From positions 1-17,088 of the forward strand of contig CAYFGP010000139.1 of assembly GCA_964342385.1 (NCBI GenBank): a DNA stretch of 17,088 bases, given 5' to 3'. A model generated the notes under the pieces. The model was given only the letters and a program-made list of their open reading frames with translations. It was not told the origin of the DNA and made no database searches. Below are positions 6,048-13,302 of the stretch, piece by piece. The position numbers and the translations under genes were made by a program. Position 1 is the first letter of the stretch, and every line of letters starts with the position of its first letter. The stretch is from Oceanospirillum sp964342385 (GTDB lineage: Bacteria; Pseudomonadota; Gammaproteobacteria; Pseudomonadales; Halomonadaceae).

Positions 6048-7940
6048 ATGAAAACATCCCATAAAATCGCCTTATTGGCTTCCGTGATTGTGGTCACTAC
6101 CTTATCTATTTTCTCCTGGGTACAGTACCAAAGTGCCCGACAGACACTGTTTGATAAAGCAGAACAAAGCACCCAGGAAGAGATGGGCGTCTTAGGCCAT
6201 CAGATTACCCACTGGTTAAACGGTAAACTACGTCTGATCGATATGATGGCAGAGAGTATTAATCAGGATTTCAGTCGGGACAGAATTCAGCAGACCTTTG
6301 ATAACCCGCTGTTGAAAAAAGAGTTTCTATTAATTTTTGGCGGCCTGGAGACAGACGGTAAAAAGATCTCCAATAATCCCAACTCCAAAAGTGAAGACTA
6401 CGATGCTCGTAAACGCCCTTGGTATCCGTTAGCCAAACAACATCAGCAAGCTGTGCTGACCAATCCCTATATTGGCGCCACATCCGGTGAACTCCTGATC
6501 TCGGCAGTAGCAAACTTCTACGACAAAGGGGAGTTTAAGGGCGCTTTTGGTGGCGATCTGAGCCTGAAAGCCGTATCTGAAGCACTGAACACCCTAAGCT
6601 TTAACGGCACGGGTTACGCTTTCCTGCTGAATCAGGATGGCCGCATTATCAGCCACCCAGATAATGCCCTCTATGGTAAATCGATATCTGAGCTATTAGG
6701 TGATCAGTTTGCCGGTAAGCAACCACAACTGAATCGTAATCTGATTGAAGCTTCGGCTCAGGGGCAAGCGGTTTATACCGCGTTCCATCCTTTGGAGCAG
6801 CTGTACGGCAAACACTGGTATATCGGTGTTGTGCTGGAGCAGGATAAGGTGATGGCCGATGCTCAGCAGCTGGGTATCAACGCCATGATCGCTACCGTGA
6901 TCAGCGCTTTGATCTGCTGTGTGCTGCTGTACTACGCGGTAATCGCTCTGCTCAAACCACTACACGGTTTACATGCTTCGCTGCTGGAGATTAACCGTGG
7001 CGAAGGTGATCTGACTCAGCGTTTGTCCGTTAAATCCAATGATGAGTTTGGCCTGGTATCCCAGGACTTTAACCATTTTGTTGATCACCTGCAAAGCCTG
7101 ATCAGCCGCATTAAACAGATTACACAGGATGTGCATCACAACAGCCAATCCACATCACGATCCGCTTCCACGGCTGCGGGCAGTTTAACGGCACAGCTGC
7201 AGGAGCTGGATCAACTGGCTCTGGCCACCCACGAGATGCATCAAACCTCACAATCCGTCGCACAGCATGCGGAACAAGCCAGCAGCTCTGTACACGCCGC
7301 TGACCAGTTAGCGGATAAAGGGGTGAATGTGATGTTAAACACCCGACAAACCGTGGCTGATCTGTTTAATGATATGGAACAGGTGGTAACAACCATTCAG
7401 GAATTGTCGGAGTACAGCAACAATATTGAATCTATTCTGACGGTGATTACGGGCATTGCAGAACAGACCAACTTATTAGCACTGAATGCCGCTATTGAAG
7501 CCGCACGAGCCGGAGAAAGCGGTCGTGGTTTCGCAGTAGTAGCTGATGAAGTCAGAGCCTTAGCGGCCAGAACCCAACAATCCACCGAAGAGATCCACGA
7601 TATGATCGTGCATCTACAAAGTAGCGTACAGCGCGCAGAGAAGATCATTCTGACCAGCCGGGATAAAGCATCTGAAGCCCAGTCTGTTGCAGTAGAAGCC
7701 AGTGATGTGTTGTCTGTTGTAAGAGGGCATATCAGTGAGATCAATCAGGTAACAGTACAGATTGCGACGGTAGCAGAGCAGCAAAGTGCGGCAACTCATG
7801 ACATCAATGCCAATACTCAACGTATCAAAGCATTGAGTGAACAGGTTTCGGATCAGGCTCAGGAGCAGGAGAAGCAATGCCAGGCGATGGCAAGTCTAGC
7901 CGCTCAACAAGGTCAGGAACTGAGCAAGTTTAAGGTCTAG
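6048..7940 (+). CDS. Methyl-accepting chemotaxis protein with amino-acid-type dCache_1 sensor
   Basis: Transmembrane chemoreceptor controlling CheA. Seen in 630 residues: TM1 at about 7-27; a periplasmic double-Cache domain at about 35-275; TM2 at about 278-301; HAMP at about 302-355 (with GEGDLTQRL); and a full signalling domain with the tip NLLALNAAIEAARAGE. No C-terminal CheR/CheB-tethering pentapeptide is present. The sensor holds Y118, R123, W125, Y126, Y141 and D170, with the same spacing as Y121, R126, W128, Y129, Y144 and D173 of Pseudomonas PctA. This is the published dCache_1AA amino-acid motif, so an amino-acid attractant receptor is the firm prediction; which amino acid cannot be told. 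ATG 6048 is chosen over the in-frame TTG 6024 because GAGGT lies nine bases upstream. A solute-binding protein gene follows on the same strand 145 bases later. Confidence 0.95.
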   Translation: MKTSHKIALLASVIVVTTLSIFSWVQYQSARQTLFDKAEQSTQEEMGVLGHQITHWLNGKLRLIDMMAESINQDFSRDRIQQTFDNPLLKKEFLLIFGGLETDGKKISNNPNSKSEDYDARKRPWYPLAKQHQQAVLTNPYIGATSGELLISAVANFYDKGEFKGAFGGDLSLKAVSEALNTLSFNGTGYAFLLNQDGRIISHPDNALYGKSISELLGDQFAGKQPQLNRNLIEASAQGQAVYTAFHPLEQLYGKHWYIGVVLEQDKVMADAQQLGINAMIATVISALICCVLLYYAVIALLKPLHGLHASLLEINRGEGDLTQRLSVKSNDEFGLVSQDFNHFVDHLQSLISRIKQITQDVHHNSQSTSRSASTAAGSLTAQLQELDQLALATHEMHQTSQSVAQHAEQASSSVHAADQLADKGVNVMLNTRQTVADLFNDMEQVVTTIQELSEYSNNIESILTVITGIAEQTNLLALNAAIEAARAGESGRGFAVVADEVRALAARTQQSTEEIHDMIVHLQSSVQRAEKIILTSRDKASEAQSVAVEASDVLSVVRGHISEINQVTVQIATVAEQQSAATHDINANTQRIKALSEQVSDQAQEQEKQCQAMASLAAQQGQELSKFKV

Positions 7941-7995
7941 GGTAGCTTTAATTTAATATCCAGGGCTGCTTTAAGGTCCTGGCACTCTAGCTTAT

Positions 7996-8029
7996 TGGAG
8001 TCTTAGGTGCATCAGCGCTAAAGACTCCA
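7996..8029 (+). repeat. Hairpin after the chemoreceptor gene
   Basis: TGGAGTCTT (7996-8004) pairs perfectly with AAGACTCCA (8021-8029) around a 16-base loop, 55 bases after the chemoreceptor stop. No T-run follows, so it is not a standard intrinsic terminator. It may end transcription with Rho, or protect the 3' end. A weaker stem, CCAGG/CCTGG, lies just before it at about 7960-7982. Confidence 0.4.
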
Positions 8030-8085
8030 TGCCGTAATCCCTAGACCGGAAACACTTTGATAGATCATTCTGAGAGGAGCTGACA

Positions 8086-8913
8086 GTGGTTCGATATGTG
8101 GTGATGTTATTTGTGGCTCTACTGATGAGCCTACTGCTGTCAATCGCAGTTAGGAGTGCCACAGGCATTGCACTGGCTTCAGAACAGACAACTCACCCCG
8201 TTAAAGAGCCGATACAGATCTACACCGAGTACTTCCCACCCTACAACTATCGTTATAACCAGCAGATGACAGGTTGCTCCAGCCGTCGAGTAATCCAGGC
8301 TTTTGAGCAAGCCGGTATTCCCTACCAAATTATAGAAATGCCCTGGGCCAGGGCGTTGCACAGCGTAAAAAATAACCCCAACTCATTTATCTACAGTATC
8401 AATAGAACTCCGGAACGAGAACAAAAATTGCTCTGGATTGCGGAGATCGCTCAGCCCAAACAAGTCGCACTCATTGCCAAACAGCGAAAAGATATTCGTC
8501 TCAATCAAATATCTGATTTTAAGCATTATCGCTTAGGCACCTCTCGTAGTAGCTCGATAGAACAACACTTAATCGCCCAAGGCGTTTCACCCGCTCGCAT
8601 GAGTCGTATCTCCAGCGATCAGCCTAATCAGGTGAACTTTGAGTTGTTAAAACATAATCGGGTGGATATCTGGCTATCGGAATACCATGTGGCCCGTTAC
8701 GTGATACAGAGCAACGGTTATACCCTGCATGAGTTATTTGACGTGGCTTTTGTTTTTGAAGGCCTGTCCCGAAGCGGTTACTACCTCGCAGCTAATCTGG
8801 CAACAAACAAGGAATTGGCCCAGCAGATAGGTCACGCTTTTGCCGATTTGAAAGAGAAAGAACAGTCACAACAAACACTGGCTGACACCAACAGCTGTCA
8901 GCCAGTGGAATAA
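8086..8913 (+). CDS. Periplasmic solute-binding protein, SBP_bac_3 type
   Basis: A 275-residue secreted protein of the amino-acid-type solute-binding family. Seen: a signal peptide with a long hydrophobic core (about 4-22) and likely cut near ALA-SE at 31-32, then two lobes beginning IQIYTEYFPPYNY (about 43-55), with MPWARAL at about 85-91 and RTPEREQ at about 107-113. These are recurring signatures of stand-alone family members. GTG 8086 is taken as start because AGGAG (8075-8079) is six bases upstream. C64 and C271 could form a disulphide. No permease or ATPase gene is nearby, so an ABC-transport role is not supported by context. It follows the dCache chemoreceptor on the same strand and could feed a ligand to a receptor. 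The last codons lie in a 12-bp hairpin that seems to terminate the opposite gene. Confidence 0.85.
   Translation: MVRYVVMLFVALLMSLLLSIAVRSATGIALASEQTTHPVKEPIQIYTEYFPPYNYRYNQQMTGCSSRRVIQAFEQAGIPYQIIEMPWARALHSVKNNPNSFIYSINRTPEREQKLLWIAEIAQPKQVALIAKQRKDIRLNQISDFKHYRLGTSRSSSIEQHLIAQGVSPARMSRISSDQPNQVNFELLKHNRVDIWLSEYHVARYVIQSNGYTLHELFDVAFVFEGLSRSGYYLAANLATNKELAQQIGHAFADLKEKEQSQQTLADTNSCQPVE
8876..8907 (-). terminator. Terminator of the leftward binding-protein gene, nested in the convergent CDS
   Basis: A perfect 12-bp stem: CACTGGCTGACA at 8876-8887 and TGTCAGCCAGTG at 8896-8907, with an eight-base loop. On the minus strand it is followed by TTTGTTGT, and it lies 65 bases past the stop of the 8972-9733 gene. 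On the plus strand no T-run follows, so it is read as a leftward terminator. It occupies the last codons of the 8086-8913 gene. Confidence 0.6.
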
Positions 8914-8971
8914 TGTATGCAGTAGTGAGCCCTTACAATCACGACATTAAGCAACTCTAAGCACAAGCCAC

Positions 8972-9733
8972 TTATTTCGAATAATAACCAGACAACAGAT
9001 TCTCCAACATCTGTTCATAGGTGCCGTCGGCTTTTAACTTGGCAAGGCCTGCATTAAAGGCTTTTTGCAGCTGCTCTGAACCCGGCTTATTTTTCGGAAA
9101 CAGAATAAAGCCTTCCTTCGAGCTTAAAGGGCGCGGGTGATATGACACCTGATGAATCACATTAGGGCCAAACTTAGTGCGCAGTAGCTCAAGACCCACA
9201 ACGACATTAACCGGGAATAGATCAATACGTTTTAGCATCAGGCGTTTAAAGCTCTGCTCATCAGTATTCACCACATCAAAACGCTCCGGATTTTTCTCTT
9301 TGTAATCAGTAAGCGCCTGACTATAGAAATAACCCCGGGTAAAACCGATACGGTAATCATCCAGATCGGATACCTGCTTCCAATCAAAATCGTAGTTATG
9401 CGCCTTCACATAGAAAAAGTGCACGCTGTTGGTCACTACGGTATCGCTGAACAGGAAGTTAACCGCACGCTCTTCGTTATAGACCCACCAACTGGTAGCA
9501 TCGTATTCGCCATTAGCTGTTTGGTGCAGGGCGCGCTTCCAAGGCAGGAAATCAAATTCGACAGTATGTCCCTCACGGGCAAAGGCTTCAGTGATGACAT
9601 GACTGACAAAACCAAAATGTTTGGCAGAACTGGAGCAAAAGGGGGCATATTCCCCTGTCGCAATACGAATGACCTGACTATGGGCCGTTAGTGAGAAAAG
9701 CAACAGAAACAGACTGACGAGAAACTTTTTCAT
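8972..9733 (-). CDS. Periplasmic solute-binding protein, SBP_bac_3 type (second copy)
   Basis: A 253-residue secreted binding protein. Seen: a clean signal peptide MKKFLVSLFLLLFSLTAHS (1-19) with cleavage before QV, then VIRIATGEYAPFCSS opening lobe one, FLPWKRAL at about 61-68 in the same place as MPWARAL of the convergent neighbour, YDATSWW, LDDYRIGFTRGYFYSQ entering lobe two, and a final helix rich in Leu/Lys. ATG 9733 is chosen over 9754 because AAAGGA precedes it by seven bases and it gives a normal signal peptide. It is clearly related in fold to the 8086-8913 product but the sequences differ widely, so this is an old divergence or separate acquisition. No transporter partners are present. 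Ligand unknown; amino acid or other small polar solute is the family expectation. Confidence 0.87.
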   Translation of the reverse strand: MKKFLVSLFLLLFSLTAHSQVIRIATGEYAPFCSSSAKHFGFVSHVITEAFAREGHTVEFDFLPWKRALHQTANGEYDATSWWVYNEERAVNFLFSDTVVTNSVHFFYVKAHNYDFDWKQVSDLDDYRIGFTRGYFYSQALTDYKEKNPERFDVVNTDEQSFKRLMLKRIDLFPVNVVVGLELLRTKFGPNVIHQVSYHPRPLSSKEGFILFPKNKPGSEQLQKAFNAGLAKLKADGTYEQMLENLLSGYYSK

Positions 9734-9830
9734 TGCACGTTCCTTTCTGGGCAACTGTTTGCAGTATAGACCGGTGACTCTATTTGTACCGACTCCTTTG
9801 TCTCACTATGTATAACGAATCTTCAGGCAT

Positions 9831-9860
9831 AAAAAAACCCCATCTTGCGACAGGGTTTTT
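9831..9860 (-). terminator. Intrinsic terminator downstream of pfp
   Basis: AAAAACCC (9833-9840) pairs with GGGTTTTT (9853-9860) around a 12-base loop. Read leftward the stem runs straight into a seven-T tract (9837-9831). It lies about 95 bases after the pfp stop and before the binding-protein promoter region, so it should separate these two leftward genes. The A/T symmetry would allow some rightward termination. Confidence 0.75.
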
Positions 9861-9873
9861 CGTTGAAGCTCTG

Positions 9874-9947
9874 TTTTCGAATCGTTTGACAGCGGCTTAA
9901 TGGTGTTTTAACACGACCTTAAAAGCTGTTTCCGAAACGATTCAAAA
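9874..9947 (-). repeat. Large imperfect stem-loop just after the pfp stop
   Basis: GAATCGTTT (9879-9887) pairs with AAACGATTC (9935-9943). The stem continues inward as ACAGC/GCTGT after a small internal loop, and outward with TTTT (9874-9877) against AAAA (9944-9947). A small GTGTT/AACAC stem sits at the tip. It begins seven bases past the pfp stop codon, so it is 3' untranslated RNA, upstream of the terminator at 9831-9860. Confidence 0.5.
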
Positions 9948-9953
9948 AGAAAA

Positions 9954-11219
9954 TCAGGCTTCAAATTTTTCCAGCTTTTGCTCAGCCAGTACATGCTCCA
10001 GACGTACGTACTTAGGCAGACCGGTGGTCTCGTCGTATGGCAGCTCAGCCTGGCCACGGATCAGAGGCTCCAGGTACTCACGACACGCATCAGTGATGCC
10101 AAAACCATCTTCGGTGATAAAGTCACGTGGCATAAACTTCTCAACGTTAGCCACTTGATCCAGAGGTGCTTCTTCGATTGTCCAGGCAAAAGGCGCGTTG
10201 CTGGTACGGATAATCGCAGGCATAACTGCGTTTTTACCTGCTACAGCCATCTCAACAGCCGCCTGACCTACAGCGTACGCCTGGTCCAGGTCAGTCTTGG
10301 AAGAGATATGACGTGCAGCACGCTGCAGGTAATCTGCTACTGCCCAGTGGTATTTGTAACCCAACTCTTCACGTACCATATTCGCCAGAGTCGGTGCTAC
10401 ACCGCCCAGCTGAGTGTGACCAAAGGCATCTTTAGTACCGGCATCGGCCAGGAAAGTACCGTCTTCGTAGTGAGCACCTTCAGAAACGACGATTACGCAG
10501 TAACCGTGATCTTTAACGCTCTGATCAACCTTCTTCATGAAGGCAGCACGATCAAACGCGATCTCAGGGAAGATGATGATGTGTGGCGGCTGATCTTCAG
10601 CCTGCTGAGCCAGACCACCCGCAGCAGCGATCCAACCGGCGTGACGACCCATTACTTCCAGGATAAATACCTTGGTCGAGGTCTCACACATGGACTTGAT
10701 ATCCAGACCTGCTTCCATAGTGGACAGCGCGATATATTTGGCAACAGAACCAAAACCAGGGCAGGTGTCGGTGATCGGCAGATCGTTATCCACAGTCTTA
10801 GGTACGTGGATCGCCTTGATTGGGTAACCCAGTTTTTCAGAGATCTGAGACACTTTCAGACAAGTATCGGCGGAGTCGTTACCACCGTTGTAGAAGAAGT
10901 AGCCGATATCGTGGGCTTTAAACACTTCGATCAGACGCTCATACTGCTCACGATGCGTGTCGATATCTTTCAGCTTGTAGCGGCAAGAACCAAAAGCACC
11001 GCCAGGAGTGTGACGCAGCGCAGCAACATCGTCATCAGAGATGGCATTGGTATCGATCAGTTCTTCTACCAGAGCACCGATAATACCGTTACGTCCCGCG
11101 TAGACTGTGCCAATTTTGTCGCTGTGCTTGCGTGCGGTTTCGATTACACCACAGGCACTGGCGTTAATGACGGACGTTACACCACCGGATTGTGCATAAA
11201 ATGCGTTTTGCTTGCTCAT
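9954..11219 (-). CDS. pfp: Pyrophosphate-dependent 6-phosphofructokinase
   Basis: Cytoplasmic enzyme interconverting fructose 6-phosphate and fructose 1,6-bisphosphate with PPi as phosphoryl donor, reversibly, in glycolysis and gluconeogenesis. Seen in 421 residues: the N-terminal FYAQSGGVTSVINAS (7-21), GGND at 112-115, PKTVDND at 140-146 and MGRHAGW at 190-196. The donor-specificity residues are D115 and K141, in place of the two glycines of ATP enzymes. This Asp/Lys pair marks PPi use. D144 is the catalytic base and R192 is in the sugar-phosphate loop. Length fits the bacterial short form. The family-typical MSKQNAFYAQSGG start is kept although AGGAG is 12 bases upstream, rather far. It is divergent from mpl across 455 bases; the leader contains a 10-bp hairpin. 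A long open frame on the opposite strand is a codon-bias shadow. Confidence 0.93.
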   Translation of the reverse strand: MSKQNAFYAQSGGVTSVINASACGVIETARKHSDKIGTVYAGRNGIIGALVEELIDTNAISDDDVAALRHTPGGAFGSCRYKLKDIDTHREQYERLIEVFKAHDIGYFFYNGGNDSADTCLKVSQISEKLGYPIKAIHVPKTVDNDLPITDTCPGFGSVAKYIALSTMEAGLDIKSMCETSTKVFILEVMGRHAGWIAAAGGLAQQAEDQPPHIIIFPEIAFDRAAFMKKVDQSVKDHGYCVIVVSEGAHYEDGTFLADAGTKDAFGHTQLGGVAPTLANMVREELGYKYHWAVADYLQRAARHISSKTDLDQAYAVGQAAVEMAVAGKNAVMPAIIRTSNAPFAWTIEEAPLDQVANVEKFMPRDFITEDGFGITDACREYLEPLIRGQAELPYDETTGLPKYVRLEHVLAEQKLEKFEA

Positions 11220-11274
11220 CGCTGAATCAGGCTCCTGAAGAGTCGCTTAGGTTCATATATGAAAAAGGTTGCCC

Positions 11275-11314
11275 AATCCAGAGCTCAGACAGAACTCAGG
11301 TTATGCTCTGGATT
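11275..11314 (-). promoter_or_regulatory. Hairpin in the pfp 5' leader
   Basis: AATCCAGAGC (11275-11284) and GCTCTGGATT (11305-11314) pair perfectly over 10 bp around a 20-base loop. In the leftward pfp RNA the stem is followed by GGGCAACCTTTTTC, a weak terminator-like tail. A further pairing is possible between TTGCCC (11269-11274) and GGGCAA (11334-11339). It ends 55 bases before the pfp start codon. Could be an attenuator or a regulator site; no known riboswitch was recognised. Confidence 0.4.
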
Positions 11315-11492
11315 ATCAGGCGCGAAAAAATGCGGGCAATCTTACTCGAAATTGCCAGCTTTTGCATGACTCTAAAACAGGTTTTTAGCATTGAATTATT
11401 AAACTAATGTTTTTTCATAGGCTTAGACATTCACCTAATTTCATAAACCCCATACTTAGCCCCGTTTCCTGCCATATCTTGCTACTTTTAAG

Positions 11493-11559
11493 TGTCCTGA
11501 GGCGCAAGGGACAAACCAGCACAAGACAGAGAAAAAACAGGACTGTTTTCAGCGCCTCA
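11493..11559. repeat. Nested inverted repeats in the pfp–mpl spacer
   Basis: TGAGGCGC (11498-11505) pairs with GCGCCTCA (11552-11559). Inside lies a second perfect stem, AAAACAG (11534-11540) with CTGTTTT (11543-11549). A competing stem, TGTCC (11493-11497) with GGACA (11509-11513), overlaps the left arm. No clear T-tract follows. It might be a structured RNA or a control site for mpl. Confidence 0.35.
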
Positions 11560-11587
11560 ATCCGTGATTCATTTTGTGTTTGATCAT

Positions 11588-11616
11588 TTTGTGGCTAGTA
11601 GCTTTGTGGTTAATAG
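11588..11616 (+). promoter_or_regulatory. 15-bp direct repeat and candidate mpl promoter
   Basis: TTTGTGGCTAGTAG (11588-11601) and TTTGTGGTTAATAG (11603-11616) are two near-identical copies, two mismatches apart, with a 15-base period. TTGTGG (11589-11594) and TAATAG (11611-11616), 16 bases apart, could be the -35 and -10 of mpl, 59 bases before its ATG. Confidence 0.3.
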
Positions 11617-11674
11617 TGTTGTCATGCTAATCTGCGCCAGTTTCTTTTCTCCCTTGCATCTCTAAGGAGTGATC

Positions 11675-13084
11675 ATGCATCTGCATATTCTAGGCATCTG
11701 TGGCACCTTTATGGGTAGTCTGGCGCTATTGGCCCGAGAGTTAGGTCATAAGGTGACCGGCTGTGATGCCAACGTTTATCCCCCGATGAGCACTCAACTA
11801 GAAGAACAAGGTATTGAGATCACTCAGGGCTTTGATCCCAAACAGTTAGACCCTGCGCCAGATCTGGTGATCATAGGTAATGCCATGAGCCGGGGTAATC
11901 CAGCTGTGGAGTACGTACTGAATAAAGGCCTGTCATATACCTCTGGCCCACAATGGTTATCAGATCATGTGCTACAAGGGCGCTGGGTGATGGCGGTCTC
12001 TGGCACTCACGGTAAAACGACAACTACCAGTATGCTGGCCTGGTTACTGGAGTACGCCAAAATGGCACCGGGCTTTCTGGTGGGCGGTATTCCGGAAAAC
12101 TTTGGTATCTCAGCCCGCATTGGTGAGACGCCGTTTTTTGTTATTGAAGCCGATGAATACGATAGCGCCTTCTTTGATAAGCGCTCCAAGTTTGTCCACT
12201 ACCAGCCCCGTACACTGGTGATGAATAATCTGGAGTTTGATCATGCGGATATCTTCCCGGATCTAGCGGCCATTCAACGTCAGTTCCATCATCTGGTGCG
12301 TACGGTCCCCGGCGAAGGCCTGATTATCCATCAGAACAATGCCGCTCTGTCAGACGTACTGGATATGGGCTGCTGGACCGAGTGCCAGAGTATTGCGGCT
12401 GATCAGCCTGGCGTTAAACAAACTAATCAGCACAATGACTGGCAAGCCAAGTTGTTAAGAGCGGATGGCAGTCAGTTTAAGGTGTTGTTTAAAGGCGAAG
12501 CGGTTGGCGAAGTCCATTGGTCGCTGTCTGGTCAACACAATGTAGCCAATGCCTTGGCGGCCATTGCAGCGGCTCGCCATGTGGGCATTACCCCTGAAAT
12601 TGCGGCTCAAGGCCTCTCTGAATTCCAAAATGTCAAACGCCGTATGGAGCTGCGTGGAGAGGTTAACGAGGTACGAGTTTATGATGATTTTGCTCACCAT
12701 CCCACAGCCATTAATACCACGCTGGATGGCGCCCGCAGCCAACTATTGATGGATGCGGATTTAGCAGGTGAAGAGCCCGGTCGCTTGATTGCGGTCATTG
12801 AACCACGCTCCAATACGATGCGCATGGGTACTCTGCAGGAACAACTGATCGATTGCACCCAACATGCCGATGAGGTGTTCTGGTATCAGCCAGAAGGCTT
12901 GGACTGGAATCTGGGTAGTGTTGTAGCCAACTCTCCAGTACCTGCAGAACTGGTATTAGGCTTGGATCATTTAATCAATCGAGTGGTGCAACAAAGCCAG
13001 CCTGGAGACCGCATCGTAGTAATGAGCAACGGTGGTTTTGGCGGGATTCATCAAAAGCTGCTGGATGCACTGGCGACACAATAG
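11675..13084 (+). CDS. mpl: UDP-N-acetylmuramate:L-Ala-gamma-D-Glu-meso-DAP ligase
   Basis: Murein-recycling ligase that joins the recovered tripeptide to UDP-MurNAc using ATP in the cytoplasm, bypassing the single-residue Mur ligase steps. Seen in 469 residues: the N-terminal nucleotide-binding domain MHLHILGICGTFMG (1-14), typical of Mpl rather than MurC; the P-loop SGTHGKTTTTS at about 109-119; EADEYDSAFFDKRSK and the metal-site region NLEFDHADIF in the central domain; GQHNVANALAA; and DDFAHHPTAI opening the C-terminal domain. Length is normal for the family. ATG 11675 is used because AAGGAG lies five bases upstream; the in-frame GTG at 11669 overlaps that site and cannot be the start. ubiX follows on the same strand 218 bases downstream, the order also known in Pseudomonas. 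No odd residues noticed. Confidence 0.95.
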   Translation: MHLHILGICGTFMGSLALLARELGHKVTGCDANVYPPMSTQLEEQGIEITQGFDPKQLDPAPDLVIIGNAMSRGNPAVEYVLNKGLSYTSGPQWLSDHVLQGRWVMAVSGTHGKTTTTSMLAWLLEYAKMAPGFLVGGIPENFGISARIGETPFFVIEADEYDSAFFDKRSKFVHYQPRTLVMNNLEFDHADIFPDLAAIQRQFHHLVRTVPGEGLIIHQNNAALSDVLDMGCWTECQSIAADQPGVKQTNQHNDWQAKLLRADGSQFKVLFKGEAVGEVHWSLSGQHNVANALAAIAAARHVGITPEIAAQGLSEFQNVKRRMELRGEVNEVRVYDDFAHHPTAINTTLDGARSQLLMDADLAGEEPGRLIAVIEPRSNTMRMGTLQEQLIDCTQHADEVFWYQPEGLDWNLGSVVANSPVPAELVLGLDHLINRVVQQSQPGDRIVVMSNGGFGGIHQKLLDALATQ

Positions 13085-13243
13085 TGTTCTCCCTGATGGC
13101 GATAACCGAGAGCTAAAATAGGACAAGGGACAGAGAAAGATAAAGCTAGAATAATCAGTAAACAAATCATCATACTCACAAGAAGAGCATACAATGATGA
13201 TCTGATTACCGATGAACAGAGTATACTTACATTGTCGTGCACT

Positions 13244-13289
13244 CGGGGTAGATAATTGGGCAAACAGGCCTGATTTGATACCCCGTTTT
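13244..13289 (+). terminator. Terminator-like hairpin directly before ubiX
   Basis: CGGGGTA (13244-13250) and TACCCCG (13279-13285) form a perfect 7-bp stem around a 28-base loop, followed by TTTT (13286-13289). The loop holds the palindrome CAGGCCTG (13266-13273). It ends 160-205 bases after mpl and only about 14 bases before the ubiX GTG, so it could end the mpl transcript or act as an attenuator for ubiX. The long loop weakens the case. Confidence 0.4.
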
Positions 13290-13302
13290 AGTTGGAATCA
13301 GC

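Larger units (their letters stand above)
11220..11674. other. Divergent control region between pfp and mpl
   Basis: About 455 bases with no supportable gene. It holds the structured 5' leader of pfp (11269-11356), a small AT hairpin (CTAAAA 11372-11377 with TTTTAG 11383-11388), a nested GC-rich inverted repeat at 11493-11559, and a possible mpl promoter with a 15-bp direct repeat. The part at 11389-11490 is AT-rich with nothing recognisable. Confidence 0.6.

Noticed and set aside
7397..7877. Two minus-strand frames inside the chemoreceptor signalling domain
   Set aside because: Low-complexity translations opposite a strongly conserved MCP domain; shadows.
9978..11225. 415-codon open frame antisense to pfp
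   Set aside because: It is almost exactly opposite pfp, whose motifs are unmistakable. The translated antisense product has no family features and it lacks a ribosome binding site, so it is a codon-bias shadow.
11192..11407. 71-codon plus-strand frame in the pfp–mpl spacer
   Set aside because: It starts inside pfp on the opposite strand, crosses the leader hairpin, and has no ribosome binding site or recognisable content.
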